Notes: generated from the letters alone by a model not told the origin. A DNA stretch of 64,000 bases from Spirogloea muscicola (GCA_009602725.1 WELB01000029.1:631772-695771); one strand, 5' to 3'. Positions 46,148 to 58,538 are shown, counted from the first letter of the stretch. A program made the numbers and translations.

Positions 46148-46860
46148 CGGCCCCAGTCGTTGGCGTGTGCGACACGTGGGCGACGCGCGACGGTCACGCG
46201 CGGCGCGTTGCGGCTCGCCCTAGCTGCCGCCGCATGGCCACTGCACCGCCGGAGCTGCCGCCGCATGGCCGCGCCGCCGCCGGAGCNTGTGACGCGCCTG
46301 GCGGCGCCGCGCCGCGCAGGGCGGCACCACGCCGCGCATGGCGGCGCCGCCGCCCTCACAGTCGTGTCCCCCTTGTCGGGCCCGCCTTCTCGAAGGTGGG
46401 CCTTGAGGCGATTCTCTCAGAGACCCCTGGGGAGGGTGGCACATGAAGCACTATAAGTAGGGCTGAGACCAGCCTCAGGGTACCTGGTCCAAGTCAGCGA
46501 AGCCCACGTGTGAGAGGCGCGCACTCCTGCTGCCGCCTGCTGCCGCAGCTCGTCCACGTAGGCCTGCTGCTGCCTGCTGCTGCAGCCCGACGCCGCAACC
46601 CGTCCCTGCGGATCTTCATCGGCTCTCCTGAACGTAGATCGTGGCTGCTACTTTGGGGACAGTTGCTGGCCCGTACCGAGAGGTGAGCTGCCACCTGTCG
46701 GCGGCGCCTCGGGGCAAGGTTTTTCGCTGCGCGTGAATGTGGTGCTTTTCTGTGCTGGGGTTTCGTCTCAAACCCCAGCGACCGAACACAATGAGGACGT
46801 TCTGACCCCTGACTGTCTGTATGCGGATCAGAACGTTTCAGCAGCCCTGCGGCTGCCTGC
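46148..46860 (+). mobile_element. LTR of family B, partial, with an N
   Basis: Matches the family B LTR in forward orientation (TTGTCGGGCCCGCCTTC, then AGTAGGGCTGAGA and the CTGCTGCCTGCTGC tract). One N lies at 46287 in a GCCGCC-rich part. The start is diverged. Confidence 0.7.
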
Positions 46861-47310
46861 TGCTGAATGTTACTGCCGCGCGCGTCTCGTTGCCGGCTCG
46901 CTTTGGAGACCTTGGCGGCGACCCGTCTGCACCCTGGAGGGAGGGGCGCCACGGAGAAGCACCAGAAGCATGCAGCAGAGACCTGACCGGAGGTCGAGGG
47001 ATTAGTGAAGCTTTGAGAGAGGCGCAGCCCTGCTGCTTTTTTCAGGGCTGCCTCTCCCAGCCACCGCCCTCTCATGGAAGCGTATTTCTCGGCTGCTGCC
47101 CTGCTGCTGCAGACGGCTGCTGCGCGGCTCGTTGCTGGGTCGCTGTGATTACCTTGGCGGCGTCCCGCTTAAATCCGCAGCGAGAGCTTAGGAGGTGGAG
47201 CCGCTGCCTAGCAGGCGTCACGTGGCGAGACTTCCGCTGTGCTTGAGTGATTTCTCGTGGCGGTTGGTCTCCTAAGTCCCAAAGCACTCAATCTAAGAAG
47301 GACGCATACA
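46861..47310 (+). mobile_element. LTR of family D, partial
   Basis: Reverse-complement match to the LTR at 47687-48421 (GCACTCAAT and CTCGTGGCGG blocks). Confidence 0.65.
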
Positions 47311-48640
47311 GCTCCAACCTGCGCTCATAAAATCATCTGTAATAATTGCAGAAAGTCAGGGCATCGGCAGGCGGTATCCTCTGCGTCTATCCGTACAGCC
47401 GCTAGGGAAGATGCGCCAAAGGACGCAGGAGATGAGCATTTTTGCAGTTGAGCTCTACAAAGTAGGAATGCAGGACCCGGCTGTAGTGCAGAACCAGGCA
47501 AAGGCCGGTGTCCGCGCCGGGCGCTTGATGCGTCGACCAGCTTCCTCAATCTCAGCCGGAGGTACTGCTGCCGGAGGGGAATTAGGTGGCACACTTGAGT
47601 CAGCCGACTCCATGCTGTGTAATGACATTGACAAAGTAGGATTGTCAATGCAGCAGTAACGGCTCGACAGATGCCTGGAGACTAGCTGTAACGTTCAGTC
47701 CTTAACAGGCAGATTAGGGCTAGATGCGTGCTTATTGAAATTGAGTGCTTGGGGACTTAGGGACAACCACCCGCCACGAGGAAGCACTCCGACACAGCGG
47801 AAGACTTGCCCGGTAGCGCTGCCGCCAGGCAGCAGCTCCACCTGCTGGGCACGCGCTGCAGACTTGCCCCAAGCGGAACGCCGCCAGGGTCTCCACAGCA
47901 GAGCCGGCAACGAGTCGCGGGCGGCAGCGGTCTACAGCAGCAAGTAGCCGCAGAGCTGCGCCTGACAGAGCTCCACTGAGTCCCTGGCCTCCCGTCGGGT
48001 CTCTCTCTACTCCTTACTTTGGTGTTCTCCGTGCCACCCCCCTCCCAGGGAGCACGGGGGTCGCCCCAAGGCTCGCCCGCGAGGAGCGTGCCTGACAAGG
48101 GAACCATGAGCTGTCTCCAGCAGGCGCCTCGGCGCCGAGCATGGCCGCGGGAGAGCATGCCGCCAGGCATGGCCGAGGCCGGGCATGGCCGAGCATGGCC
48201 GCAGCCGAACATGCCGCCGGGGGCGTGCCGGCCCACGCATGCCGCCGAGCATGTCTAGGCCGAGCATGACGAGAGCATGCGAGGCCACCGGGTCGAGCCT
48301 GGAGGGAACGACAACAGCACGAGTGCCAGGGCGCTTTATACTGTCCGGCAGAAACGGCCAAAAGAACACCATGTAAGCGTTAAGAACACTGTGTGGCGCT
48401 CGCAAACCGGGGAACGTTACACTAGGCACCTCATTCCGGCGACCAAATAAGCCTCTCCAGCGCTTGCGCAGGAAAGGCTTGAGAAATGCCTGGAGACGGG
48501 ACATCCCACCAGGCTGACAGATTTTCTTCCTCGAGCTGCAAATGGCGCAACCTGAAGTCGTGACGCAAGACACAGCTATCACTGGCGCTCGAACAGCCAT
48601 GGGAGGCGGCTGCTGTGTAACCTTCCTAAATTGCACACCA
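47311..48640. mobile_element. Gag-like remnants around a family D LTR
   Basis: A frame at about 47330-47450 has a zinc-knuckle start (CNNCRKSGH). The DNA on the far side of the LTR (48422-48640) may belong to the same or another remnant. No complete domain is visible; a decayed fossil. Confidence 0.4.
47687..48421 (-). mobile_element. LTR of family D
   Basis: A 735-bp LTR running from TGTAACGTTC to AACGTTACA, with imperfect flank repeats CTAGC/CTAGG. Its middle (48120-48290) is dense in GAGCATG/GGCATG motifs. Open frames over it are repeat artefacts. Confidence 0.75.
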
Positions 48641-48859
48641 TAGGTGGTAATTGGATATTGTGGTGGACTGTAGACTGCTCACGCAAGCCCGATGGTAGTA
48701 GACCGTCAGTTGCTATTTAGGGGCCATTGACTGGAAACCGTCAGTATGGCGGTGTTGGCCGATCCATGGGATTGATTGCCGATGGTAGACCGAATGGCCG
48801 TCGACAGGTCGTGGACCGGTCGTCGACCTAAGTGGTCATACAGGGATCAGGACGTTACA
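48641..48859. other. Short unassigned stretch
   Basis: No gene. Small repeats of GTAGACCG and CCGTCAG occur, and GGTCGTGGACCGGTCGTCGACC is partly palindromic. Confidence 0.4.
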
Positions 48860-49072
48860 CATAGCACGAACCAATCCGTCATCTCGTCCAGCCAGGCTTG
48901 GAGGCCCCCAAGCTCCATCTGGCCAGAATATCTCTGGGGTCTAGACGGGCAACCCGACCCATGAAGGGTGTTCACCTGGCTCTGGTCAACTGAGGTCGCC
49001 GCTTGTCGGGGGCGCCACAGGGCAAGTCTTCCATGGCGCTGATGCGCGAGTGCTTCCCTTGTAGAAGGTTGG
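48860..49072 (-). mobile_element. Gag fragment of a family A fossil
   Basis: A frame with LQAWLDEMTDWFV matches the gag of the 34-41 kb element (MQPWLDEMDEWFV). It stops at the LTR that follows. Confidence 0.65.
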
Positions 49073-49703
49073 TGTAACGACCCAGCCGGTTGATTAAGCC
49101 ATACGGTGCTTTTAGCGTTACATGACCGCTTGCCGTTTGTCGGCAAGTGGCCCGCCAGGTGGCGGGCTGGCTGGCCGGGCAAGTGGCCCGCCCAGGTTTG
49201 GGCCCCGCCGGTCCTGAAATACCCCTCGCTAGTTCACGAGTTCACGGGAGGATCTTTGGCCCACCGCAAGACAGGCCATGGGGCGACCCGCTCACACCCC
49301 TGGAGGGGGGGTGGCACGGGGGAAGCACTACGAGCCTTGGGCTGAGACCCGACATCAGTTCGGACCTGTGGAACTCGACAGCAGCCTTGCTGCTACCTGC
49401 CGCCGCAGCCGCCGCCGCACCCTGCTGCGGCTGCGGGGCTTGCTGCGGAGAGTCCGTGGCTGCGCCCCTTGGGGGACAGCCGCCGCCGCAGCCCGCTGCA
49501 GGACTTGTGGCGGGGAGCCCCGCAGGGAACAGCTGCGCCCAGGAGGTGGAGTCGCCGCCGGACGGCGGCGCCACAGGCTGTCTTCCGCTGCGCCTACGCG
49601 CTAGTGCTTCACTGTGTAGTGTGTTCGCTCCTAGACCCCTTACGGCCGAACATAACAAGGACGACTCACCCTAACTGCGTGTGTAGGGGCGAGGTTCCTT
49701 ACA
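49073..49703 (+). mobile_element. LTR of family A, longer form
   Basis: A 631-bp LTR from TGTAACGACC to TTCCTTACA, reverse of the copies at 34-46 kb. It has extra CCGCCGCAGCC-rich sequence. The CGGACGGCGGCGCCAC block is conserved. Confidence 0.85.
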
Positions 49704-50459
49704 ATTGGTTCCTAAATCTTGGTCTCAACGATCTCAACAGGACAATCCACCGCAAATTATCTGCAAGGGCAAATTTTGACACGGGGGACCGCCCTAAGGC
49801 CCATCCTCGTGAAGGCGGGCCTGACGAGGAGAGAACGAGTATAACGGCCTTTCGTAAATTATGCACCAGCCAGCACGACTGCACATCGCATTGCCTTGCA
49901 TGTGCATTACACTATATCGCCATCTGAGACTCCTGTTTTCTCAACTGTCTGTATTTCAGTGCCTAGTCGCTTTCACGTACTACCTACTGTGCTGGACTTC
50001 TTTGTGTTATCTCACGTTCGTCTCCGTCAGTCTCGTGGTTCTGGTGCGTCAGCCTCATGGCTGTTGCGAGGACGGCAGCAGCTGCGACCAAAGGCGACAG
50101 CGACGGGGGAGCGCCGAAAGGGGGTATGGGGAGTGTTTGGACGAGTTTCCTCCAGACCTGGGGGCCCCTTGCGACTTGTTGCTATGTACGTACACTGGGC
50201 CCCGTGCCTTCAGAGTCCCTTCGAAGTTGTAAATAGTATCACAACAATAAACTTACTCGTCATCGTGCTGGGGCTGGGAAGTGCACGTCCTCCCACGGCA
50301 CATCACGGAGGACATCAGGGAGAAACCGATGGGGTGGCTGCTCACAGCCCTTGTGACAGTTCACATCTACAGAACAACAGCGCTGTGGCAGCTTGTGATT
50401 GCTTGCATTGCTTAAGCGAACCAGGCGGCCAGAGGGCGTATGGTCTGCCCAGAGCCAGT
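49704..50459. other. Unassigned repeat-flank DNA
   Basis: Begins right after a family A LTR with TTGGTTCC, where a primer-binding site would lie. Open frames at 49861-50474 show no family pattern. No gene called. Confidence 0.4.
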
Positions 50460-50800
50460 TCATGGTGGAGGTAGAGAGGCCGATGGTCGTCCTCGGTCAT
50501 GCTTGGCGGCATACTCTGCCTCGGCCAAGCTCGGCGCCATGGCGCCTGCTGGAGACAGCTTGTGGATCCCTCGTCAGGCACGCTCCTCACGGGGCGTGAT
50601 CTAGGGCGATGTATCGAATCTGTCCCTATACACACAATTAGAGTCAGATCGTCCTGTTTGGTAATCAGACATAGGGTATTTTGGAGACAACCCTCTTACA
50701 ACGTAGAACGCCAGCGCACAGAGCACTCACTCCTAGAATGGACGCATTCGGCTCTTACCTGCCTCCTGGGGGCCGAACGCTGATCACACGGCGCTGCCAA
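50460..50800. mobile_element. Fragments of family D and family C LTRs
   Basis: 50500-50600 resembles the GAGCATG-rich family D LTR (GCGCCTGCTGGAGACAGCTTG). 50611-50720 resembles the end of the family C LTR in reverse (CCCTATACACACAATTAGAG, GACATAGGGTATTTTGG). Confidence 0.6.
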
Positions 50801-51499
50801 CGCAGGACGAGGTGTCCCTCGACACCATCCACCCCGTTAAGCGTCCCTTTGCCCTGTCACATCAGTGTGGCGCAGTGCAAGTGTAAATTATGGCAGACAA
50901 GGCTAATGAGTTCCAATCCATATTCATACTCATGGACCAAATACAGGCCGTACTGACCTGGTGGTCATCAGGCCTGGCGTGGGGTTCTGCATCATCGCCA
51001 ATACGATCAGCACTGCGCTTTCGACACACCAACCTGCTTCTCCCTGCCTGGAAGGCAGGCCAGGCCGTCTACAACGGCGCCGTTTGAAAGCAACTGAGCC
51101 TCCAGTCGAGAACGATTTCCTCTCAACTGGCATGGCAAATGCGTGGCGTTGAGGCACAGGGGCTTCACCTTCTTCGCTGGCTCGCGATAGAGAAGAGTTC
51201 CGCGGCAGTAAAAAGGAGTTGCTAGATTGCAAACCGACGGGCTCCTGGCTCCTGGCCCTTGTCTACGGCATGCGTCTCTGTTATATCCTGCGACAATATT
51301 GGCTTATGATTGCATACGCGTGCTGAACGTAGCCTCGCTGCTTTATCAGGCTAATGTGACGCTCCTTCTCGTCGGGGAGTGCCAACGGTGCTGGTATATT
51401 TACATGTTCGTATGTACCGTTGAGAGTCTCAAACGGTGCCGGTAGCTTTGCTACACCGTGTGTAGCTAAGTACGATTCAAAGCCTCGGGCTTTGTACAT
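50801..51499. other. Unassigned DNA before the family C LTR
   Basis: No recognised gene. A 65-residue frame starting with ATG at 50890 has no family pattern. Confidence 0.35.
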
Positions 51500-51529
51500 C
51501 GCGATGTTGTCCGCAAGGCGTACTGTCAG

Positions 51530-51725
51530 AGAGGCGCTGCTTCGCTCGCGCCCTGCATTGTCCAGGAGTCGTAATACTCCGACAGGCGCTGCTTCGCTTG
51601 CGCGCGGTATCGTCCAGGAGTCGTACTCCCTCGACAGGCGCTGCTTCGCTCGCGCACGGCGTCGTCCGGGAGTTGTCTCCATTAGCCAGGCGCTGCTTCG
51701 CTCGCGCGCGGCAGCGGCAGGCAGA
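51530..51725. repeat. 52-bp tandem repeat, four copies
   Basis: AGGCGCTGCTTCGCTCGCGC starts at 51532, 51584, 51636 and 51689, each followed by a GTCCAGGAGTCGTACTCC-like stretch. The family C LTR at 29.6 kb has only one unit, so the array expanded in this copy or contracted in the other. Confidence 0.9.
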
Positions 51726-51783
51726 CTTGTCGTACTCCTTGTTAGGCCCGCTCTTCCGGGGAGTACCTTGGGACGACCCCGTC

Positions 51784-52334
51784 TGTAATGAACCAGCCAT
51801 CTGCTCAAGCCACATGGCTCTGTTGGCATTACATGACCGGCTATTTGGGACAAGTGGGCCCGCCAGGTGGCGGGCTGGCTTGCCGGGCAAGTGGCCCGCC
51901 CAGAGGCGGGCCCAGCCCGTCGAGAAATATCCCTCGCCAGGTTCCACCCTGCCAAGGGGGGACCTTGGGCCCGCCCGCAAGGGCAGGCCTTGGGGCGACC
52001 CGCTCACACCCCTGGAGGGGGGGTGGCACGGGGAAGCACGTGGAGCCTTGGGGGCTGAGGCTCGAGAGAGGAGTTCGAGCCGGTGAAGCCCAGGAGCAGC
52101 CTTGCCGCTGCTCGCCGCCGCAGCCGCCGCCGCACCCTGCTGCGGGGCCTGCTGCGCTGGCCTGCGCCCAGGAGGTGGAGTCGCCGCCGGACGGCGGCGC
52201 CACGGGGCCTGTCATCCGCTGCGCCTATGCGCTAGTGCTTTGCCTGTGTAGTGGGTTGGTCCCTAAACCTCCTACCGCCGAACTCAAGAAGGACTGCTCA
52301 CCCTAACTGCGTGTGTAGGGCGAGGTTCCTTACA
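51784..52334 (+). mobile_element. Solo LTR of family A nested in a family C LTR
   Basis: A 551-bp LTR from TGTAATG to CCTTACA with perfect 5-bp duplication CCGTC (51779-51783 and 52335-52339). It is therefore younger than the family C LTR that hosts it. Confidence 0.92.
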
Positions 52335-52764
52335 CCGTCACACCCTCTGAGGAGGGTTGGCGGGGGGGGGCGCTATCAGTAATAGGCCGAGGCCAGACTT
52401 ATCAGTCGGACCACAGCCGAGATAGGCACAGCCCTGCTGCTGCCCGCTGCCGCAGCCGCCGCCACATCTCTGCTGCTGCCGCCTGCTGCCCAGCACGTCG
52501 CCGCAGCACGTCGCTGCGGGCCTTGCCGGCTATTCGTACGAATGGCTGCGCCCCATGTGGACGGCTACCGATCCTCGGTAGAGTCACCGCCTTTGGGCGG
52601 TGCCTCAGGGTAAGACTTCCGCTGCGCTATGTGCGCGTGTGTGTGCTGTGTACGCTGGCATTCTCCTGTAAGAGGGTTGTCGCCAAAACACCCTATGTCC
52701 GAACCCCAAAGAGGACTCTCTGAGCCTGACTGTGTGTGTAAAGTATAGGGATAGGAACGTTACA

Positions 52765-53300
52765 TTGATAGCAGAGAAGTCCTTGCATTAAGCCAGTCTC
52801 GTTGAATTTGAGTTCTACGATTGAAAGTGCAAGGAATCTGTACTCTGGACATATTGTTCTCTTTGAGAGTAGAATACTCCAATTCTATACGTGGAGCCGT
52901 CATCGGCGAAACGTCTAAGTCTGCATACGTGGAGCCGTCATCGGCGAAGCGGCAAGTCTGCCACCCTTTCGCCTTCTAATCCCACGCACCGGGCCTTTAG
53001 GATGCCGTGTGGCTCATCTCCCCGTCGGCAATCCTTATTGCCTGGTCATCTTTAGCCCACGTAGCTCCCTGTGCCCAATCGGTAGCCGGCATATGAGGCA
53101 CAGATTTGCGAATGGCCGCAGGTGGAAGGCAATCTGACTGTCGGCCAGGCGCTGGTCTGTACTGTCGCCCTGATCCCCTCCCTCACTCTCTTCTACAGCT
53201 CTGCTGTCTGGAGGTATGCTTCTGGCGGGCTACAACGATTGCTTTGCTTTCAGGATGGCGGCCAGCCACAATCCTCACCTCTTTACAGTGCCAAGCACCA
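52765..53300 (+). mobile_element. Internal region of a second family C element
   Basis: Starts with a diverged primer-binding site (TTGATAGCAGAG) and matches 30152-30640. A short piece with GTGGAGCCGTCATCGGCG is doubled at about 52892 and 52930. No recognisable protein. Confidence 0.6.
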
Positions 53301-53419
53301 TAAAAACTAAAGAGCTTCTGGAGTGTGGCAATCCACGACCAGGGTGAGGGCGCACCAGCCACCAACACCAGAAATATGGCAAGGGAGTACCAAAGCAGGA
53401 TCACCGATGCTGCGGCATC

Positions 53420-56400
53420 TGTAAGATCCTAACCCCTATACAAACACTTAGGGGTCAAAAGTCCCTAATTGACTTCGCTCACTGGGCTTAAGAGAGCACC
53501 CCCAAGCACAGTGAAGCATCACGCGTACTACGCAGCGGAATACGTTACCCCGAGGCGCCGCCGACAGGCGGCGACTCCCCTTTCGAGTACGGGCAGCAAC
53601 TGTCCCCAAGGGCCAGGCACAACCTACTCACAGGAGAGCCGATAAGGATCGGCAGCGAGGGGCTGCGGCGACGGGCTGCAGCAGCAGGCAGCAGCAGGGC
53701 TGCGTCGACAGGCTGCTACTGTAACGTCCCCGCCGTTACGGGACGCTTACCTCCGAGTTGAGGGCTACCGTGTAACCACTGACGCGCACCTGACTGACGC
53801 GTGCGACGCGCGAGAGCGCCGCGCGAGGTGTCGCGCGGTGTGACGCGCCTGCTGACGATATGACGTGCAAGCGCGCCGCCTCTAGCAGAAGCGGCGGATC
53901 CTGGACTTCCAGAGCGGAGCTTCTCGGCATATTCCTGATTCTGCCGCCGTGCTCGCAACGACGTGTATGTGACACGTGTGGCGCGCCCGTGACGCCGCGC
54001 CACACCCGTGACGCACTGCTGGCACCGCAAGCCGGCGCCGCAGGGCGCCGCTCGGCAGCGCCGCAGGACAGCCGCCGCTTCCAGAAGGGAGCCGCATGGC
54101 CTGCCCTCGCACTAGACTCCCCTTGTCGGGCCCGCCTTCCCGAAGGTGGGGCCTGAGACGAGTCTCCCAGAGACTCCTCGCGAGGGTGGCACATGAATCA
54201 CTACAAGTAGGGCTGAGAGCAGACTCGGGGACACCCGGTCAAACATCAGTGAAGCCCGCGAGAGAGAGGCGCAGCTCTGCTGCCGCCTGCTGCCGCAGCT
54301 CGCCGACGCAGTCCTGCTGCTGCCTGCTCCCGCAGCCCGTCGCCGCATTCCGTCGTTGCGGATCTGAACCGGCTCTCCTTAAGTAAGACTGTGACTGCTT
54401 CCCATGAGGACAGTCCCTGGCCCGTACCTGAGAGGTGAGTCGCCGCCTGTCGGCGGCGCCTCCGGGCAAGGTATTCCGCTGCGTAGTACACGTGTGCTTC
54501 ACTGTGCTGGGGTTTGTCTCTGAATACCAGCGACCGGAATCAATAAGGACATACTGACCCCTGACTGTGCTGTTGAGGGTCAGGAACATCACATTGGTAT
54601 CAGAGGAAGTTTCGCCGTCAAGAACTGGTACCCCTTGCCGCGGATTGATGATCTGTTCGATCGTCTCGCAGGAGCTAATGTGTTCAGCTCTCTTGATTTG
54701 CAAAGCGGCTATTACCAAATTCGCATTATGCCTGAGGACGTACCAAATCGGCTTTCCGTACGCCACTCGGTCCCTTCCAATTCAAGGTGCTCATTTTTGG
54801 CTTGACCAATGCACCTGCACACTTCAGGCTGTAATGACGAAGGTCTTTGGCCCTCTACGAAATCGTACTGATTTACTTGGATGACATACTGTTGTTCAGT
54901 AAAACGCCCGAAGATTACGTGGGGCACCTGCCGGATTCACGTCGACCCCAAAAAGACTGCTATAGTAAAGGACTGGCCGGTGCCACGGAATGTGCCACAG
55001 TTGCGTTCTTCTTGGGATTCGCAAATTAGTTCCGTAAGTTTCCACAAGGATACGGAATTATGGCATCTCCACTTACGAAGCTCACTCGTAAGGACGTGTC
55101 CTGGGGGTGGACGTCCGAGTGCCAGAAGGCGAGTGCGGGTCCTGGTCAATCCACCCGTTTTGGCCTTGCCTCGAGAAGGCGTGCAATTTGAAGTAATCTG
55201 TGACGCCTTATTGGACGGTATTGGTGCCGTTCTCTTGCTGGAGGGTCACCCCGTAGCATTTGAGAGTCGCCTGCTTCGTCCGGCAGAGGGCAACTATGCT
55301 ACGGGGGAGCACGAGCACCTTGCTGTTGTGCACGCCCTACGTGTGTGGCGATGCTATCTCGAAGGTGTTGAACTTACAGTCGTAACGGATCATTGCCCGT
55401 TGACCTACTTTCACATACAACAGCATTTGAGCAGGCGTCAAGCAAGGTTGGCAGAGTTGTTGGCCATGATCCATTCCGTGGGTGTACCGCCCTGGAAGAA
55501 TGAATGTTGCGAACCTGATGAGCCGCAACATTGCAGGGGCTGATGTGGTGGCTGTCTTGCACGCGTCAGGGGTTCAGACCGCAGACGTGCGGCCTACTCG
55601 TGGAGCTGCTCGGCAGTCCACCGCCAACCTCTACTGAGCTGTATGTGCGTATTTGTAGTGGGTAGAGCACCGATCCGGGGTTTGCAGATGCGCCCAATAC
55701 ACGCACACTTGTGTCTGACCAAGATTTTCGGTGGCAAGGGGACGCCATTGTAGTTCCTGACTGCAATTTCCTACGAAGTACTATCATGCAAGAGATGCAT
55801 GAACCACCCTATAGTGGACATTGGGTGTTGGGAACACCAAGAAAGCTATTCAGCTTCTCTTTTGTTGGCTCAGCTTGAAAGCCCAGGTACAGTCTTCTGT
55901 AAGGACTTGCGCCAGTTGCCAGCGTAGTAAGGCACGCTCTCACAAGCCTGATGGATTGCTCCAACCTTTGGAGATTCCTCCGCGGAGCTGGTTGGATGTC
56001 AGTGTGGAGTTTATCTCCTAGCTCCTCAAGACGCGAAAAGGCTATGATGCCATTGTCGTGTTTGTGGATCGTCTAAGTAAAATGGTGCATTTTGCGTCTA
56101 CGACCACCACTGTGTCCGCTCGGGAATTTGCTGGTATCTTTGTGGACCGTGTATGGAAACTGCACAGAGTGCCCTAGCGAGTCGTGTCTGATCGCTACCC
56201 TCTCTTGACGGGTTATTTCTGGCGTGAAGTGTGCAGGCTTATTGACACTAAGCAATCCGTTATCCACGGCTTCCACCCCCAAACCGATGGTCAGACAGAA
56301 AGGATGAGTCGGGTTTTGGAGGACATGTTACGGCACTTTGTATACCCCAGCCAGATTGACTGGGATAAGTATCTTGCTCCAGCAGAATATGCTATGAACA

Positions 56401-58538
56401 ATGCCTTACATGAGCCCCCACACCTTTCTTCCTTAACTACGGCACCTTCACAGGTGGGGAGGCCGGAATGCGTGCCGGCCACAACAACCTTTACCGGTCA
56501 CCTCCTGGAAGCTCAGCGGAGGGCTAGGCAATGCTCGGAGATTGCCCAGCAATGGCAAAAGGAGTATGCTGATCGACGTCGTCGATATATGTCCTTCGAC
56601 GTGGGTGCTCAAGTGCTATTAAGCACAAAGCACCTCTCCATGCGGGCTGTAGGTTCGTCTAAATTGCTGCCAAAGTGGGTTGAACCCTTTTGTGCAGTGC
56701 GCCGGATCGGTCCGGTCGCATATGAGTTGGTTACACCGGTATGCTGGAAAATCCACAAGGTATTCCACGTGTCCCAGCTCGAACCATTCCATTCGGATAG
56801 TCGTGTCCAAGCGCCGCCACCTCCCCTCGTCATTGCGAACGAGGAATAGTTTCAGGTGGCGGAGATCTTATCTCACGGTGACAAATTCCGTGGGCGACGT
56901 AAGTCTCGAGAGTACCTTGTCAAGTGGCTAGGTCATGGACCTGAGCACAATACGTGGGAAGCGGCGGCCAATGTTGCCCATCGTCGCGCCGTTCTCCGTA
57001 AGTATCTTGCCGTAGGGCATTCCCCTTTGCGTCGTAGTACCACATGGCCCCGTCGAACTTGACCTCTTCTGGTTTGTGGCCTATTACCCTTGATCCCGAG
57101 GACGTGAACATCTAAGTGGGGAGGAATGTAACGTCCCCGCCATTACAAGACGCTTGACTCCGAGTGAAGCGCTACCGTGTAACCACTGACGCGCACGTGA
57201 TTGACGCGTGTGACGCGCAAGAGGGCCGCGCAAAGTATTGCGCGGTGTGACGCGCCTGCTGACGATATGACGTGCAAGCGCGCCGCCCCCAGCAGAGGCG
57301 GCCAATGCTGGACTGTTTAAGCGGAGCTCCTCGGCATATGTCTGAATCGGCCGCCGTGCTCGTAATGACGTGTATCTGACACGTGTGGCGCACCCGTGAC
57401 GCCGCGCCACACCCGTGACCCACTGGCGGCGCCGCAAGCCGGCGCTGCAGGGCGCCGCTCGGCGGCGCCGCAGGATGGCCGCCGCTTCCAGAAGGGAGCC
57501 GCGTGGCCTGCCCTCGCACTACATTCCCCTTGTCGGGCCCACCTTCCCGAAGGTGGACCCTGAGACGAGCCTCCCAAAGACCCTTCACGAGGGTGGCACA
57601 TGAAGCAGTACAAGTAGGGCTGAGAACAGACTCGGGGACACCCGGTCAACATCGTGAAGCTTGCGCGAGAGAGGCGCAGCCCTGCTGCCGCCTGCTGCCG
57701 CAGCTCGCCGACGCAGTCCTGCTGCTGCCTGCTCCCGCAGCCCGTCGCCGCATCCCGTTGTCGCGGATCTTCATCGGCTCTCCTTGAGTAGGACTGTGAC
57801 TGCTTACCTGGAGGACAGTCTCTGGCCCGTACCTGAGAGGTGAGTTGCCGCCTGTCGGCGGCGCCTCAGGGCAAGGTATTCCGCCCCTGCATAGTACACG
57901 TGTGCTTCACTGTGCTGGGGGTTTGTCTCTAAACCCCAGCGACCGGAACCAATAAGAACATACTGACCCCTGACTGTGCTCTTAAGGGTCAGGGTCATCA
58001 TAGCTACAGCAGGCGGCAGCAGGGCTGCGCCTCTCGCGCGTGGGCGCTTCCCTGATCCTGACTGGGTCCCCCGAGTCTCGTCTCAGTACTCATAAGCTTC
58101 ACGTGCCACCCTTCTCAGGGTCTCTGGGAGGCTCGCCTCAAGGCCCTCCTTCGAGAAAGCGGGCCCGACAAGGGGGATACGATTACGAGTCAGGTGTTCG
58201 CGAGAACCACGCCAAGCTGCTTCTGGGAGCACCGTCTCCCTGCGCGTCGCGGCGCCGCCCTGCGCGTCACAGGCGCGTCGCGGCGTCGCAGGCGCGCCAC
58301 ACGTGTCACATACGTGTCACTGCGAGTACGGCCGCGCCGCCGAGCAGCTCTTCTTCCGGAATCGGCGCAACGGCGGCACGGCTGCGGCACCGCAGCGGCA
58401 CGCCGCGTGTCATACCGCACGTCACCGTGCGTCGTGCGCATCAGGCGCGCGCGCGTCACGCACGCGTCAGTGGAGCGCGCGCCACCGTCACTATACTCGA
58501 GGTAAAGACGTTCCTTCCGTAACGGCGCGGACGTCACA
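53420..58538 (-). mobile_element. Family B LTR split by a later retrotransposon
   Basis: The LTR parts are 53420-53719 and 58003-58538, together about 836 bases. They read on the minus strand from TGTGACGTCC to ATCTTACA. It is the 3' LTR of the minus-strand element that fills 58539-64000. The 53720-58002 element lies inside it. Confidence 0.85.
53720..58002 (+). mobile_element. Chromovirus-type Ty3/gypsy fossil of family B with both LTRs
   Basis: LTRs 53720-54593 (874 bp) and 57127-58002 (876 bp), perfect target duplication GCTAC (53715-53719 and 58003-58007). A TTGGTATCAGAGG primer-binding site lies at 54594-54606 and a polypurine tract AAGTGGGGAGGAA at 57114-57126. The internal region of about 2.5 kb shows reverse transcriptase, RNase H (VAFESRLLRPAEGNYATGEH), integrase and a chromodomain (REYLVKWLGHGPEHNTWE). 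Gag and protease were not recognised. It is broken, with roughly ten breaks. By eye the two LTRs differ at around a tenth of positions, so it is not recent, though it is the youngest layer at this spot. Confidence 0.9.

Larger units (their letters stand above)
51500..52764 (+). mobile_element. LTR of family C split by a solo LTR
   Basis: The family C sequence runs 51500-51783 and resumes at 52340, ending with ACGTTACA at 52764. It carries a 52-bp tandem array in its first part. The interruption is a family A LTR. Confidence 0.8.

Noticed and set aside
48007-48636. 209-residue open frame on the minus strand
   Set aside because: It crosses the family D LTR and its flank; the long frame arises from the CATG-rich repeats.
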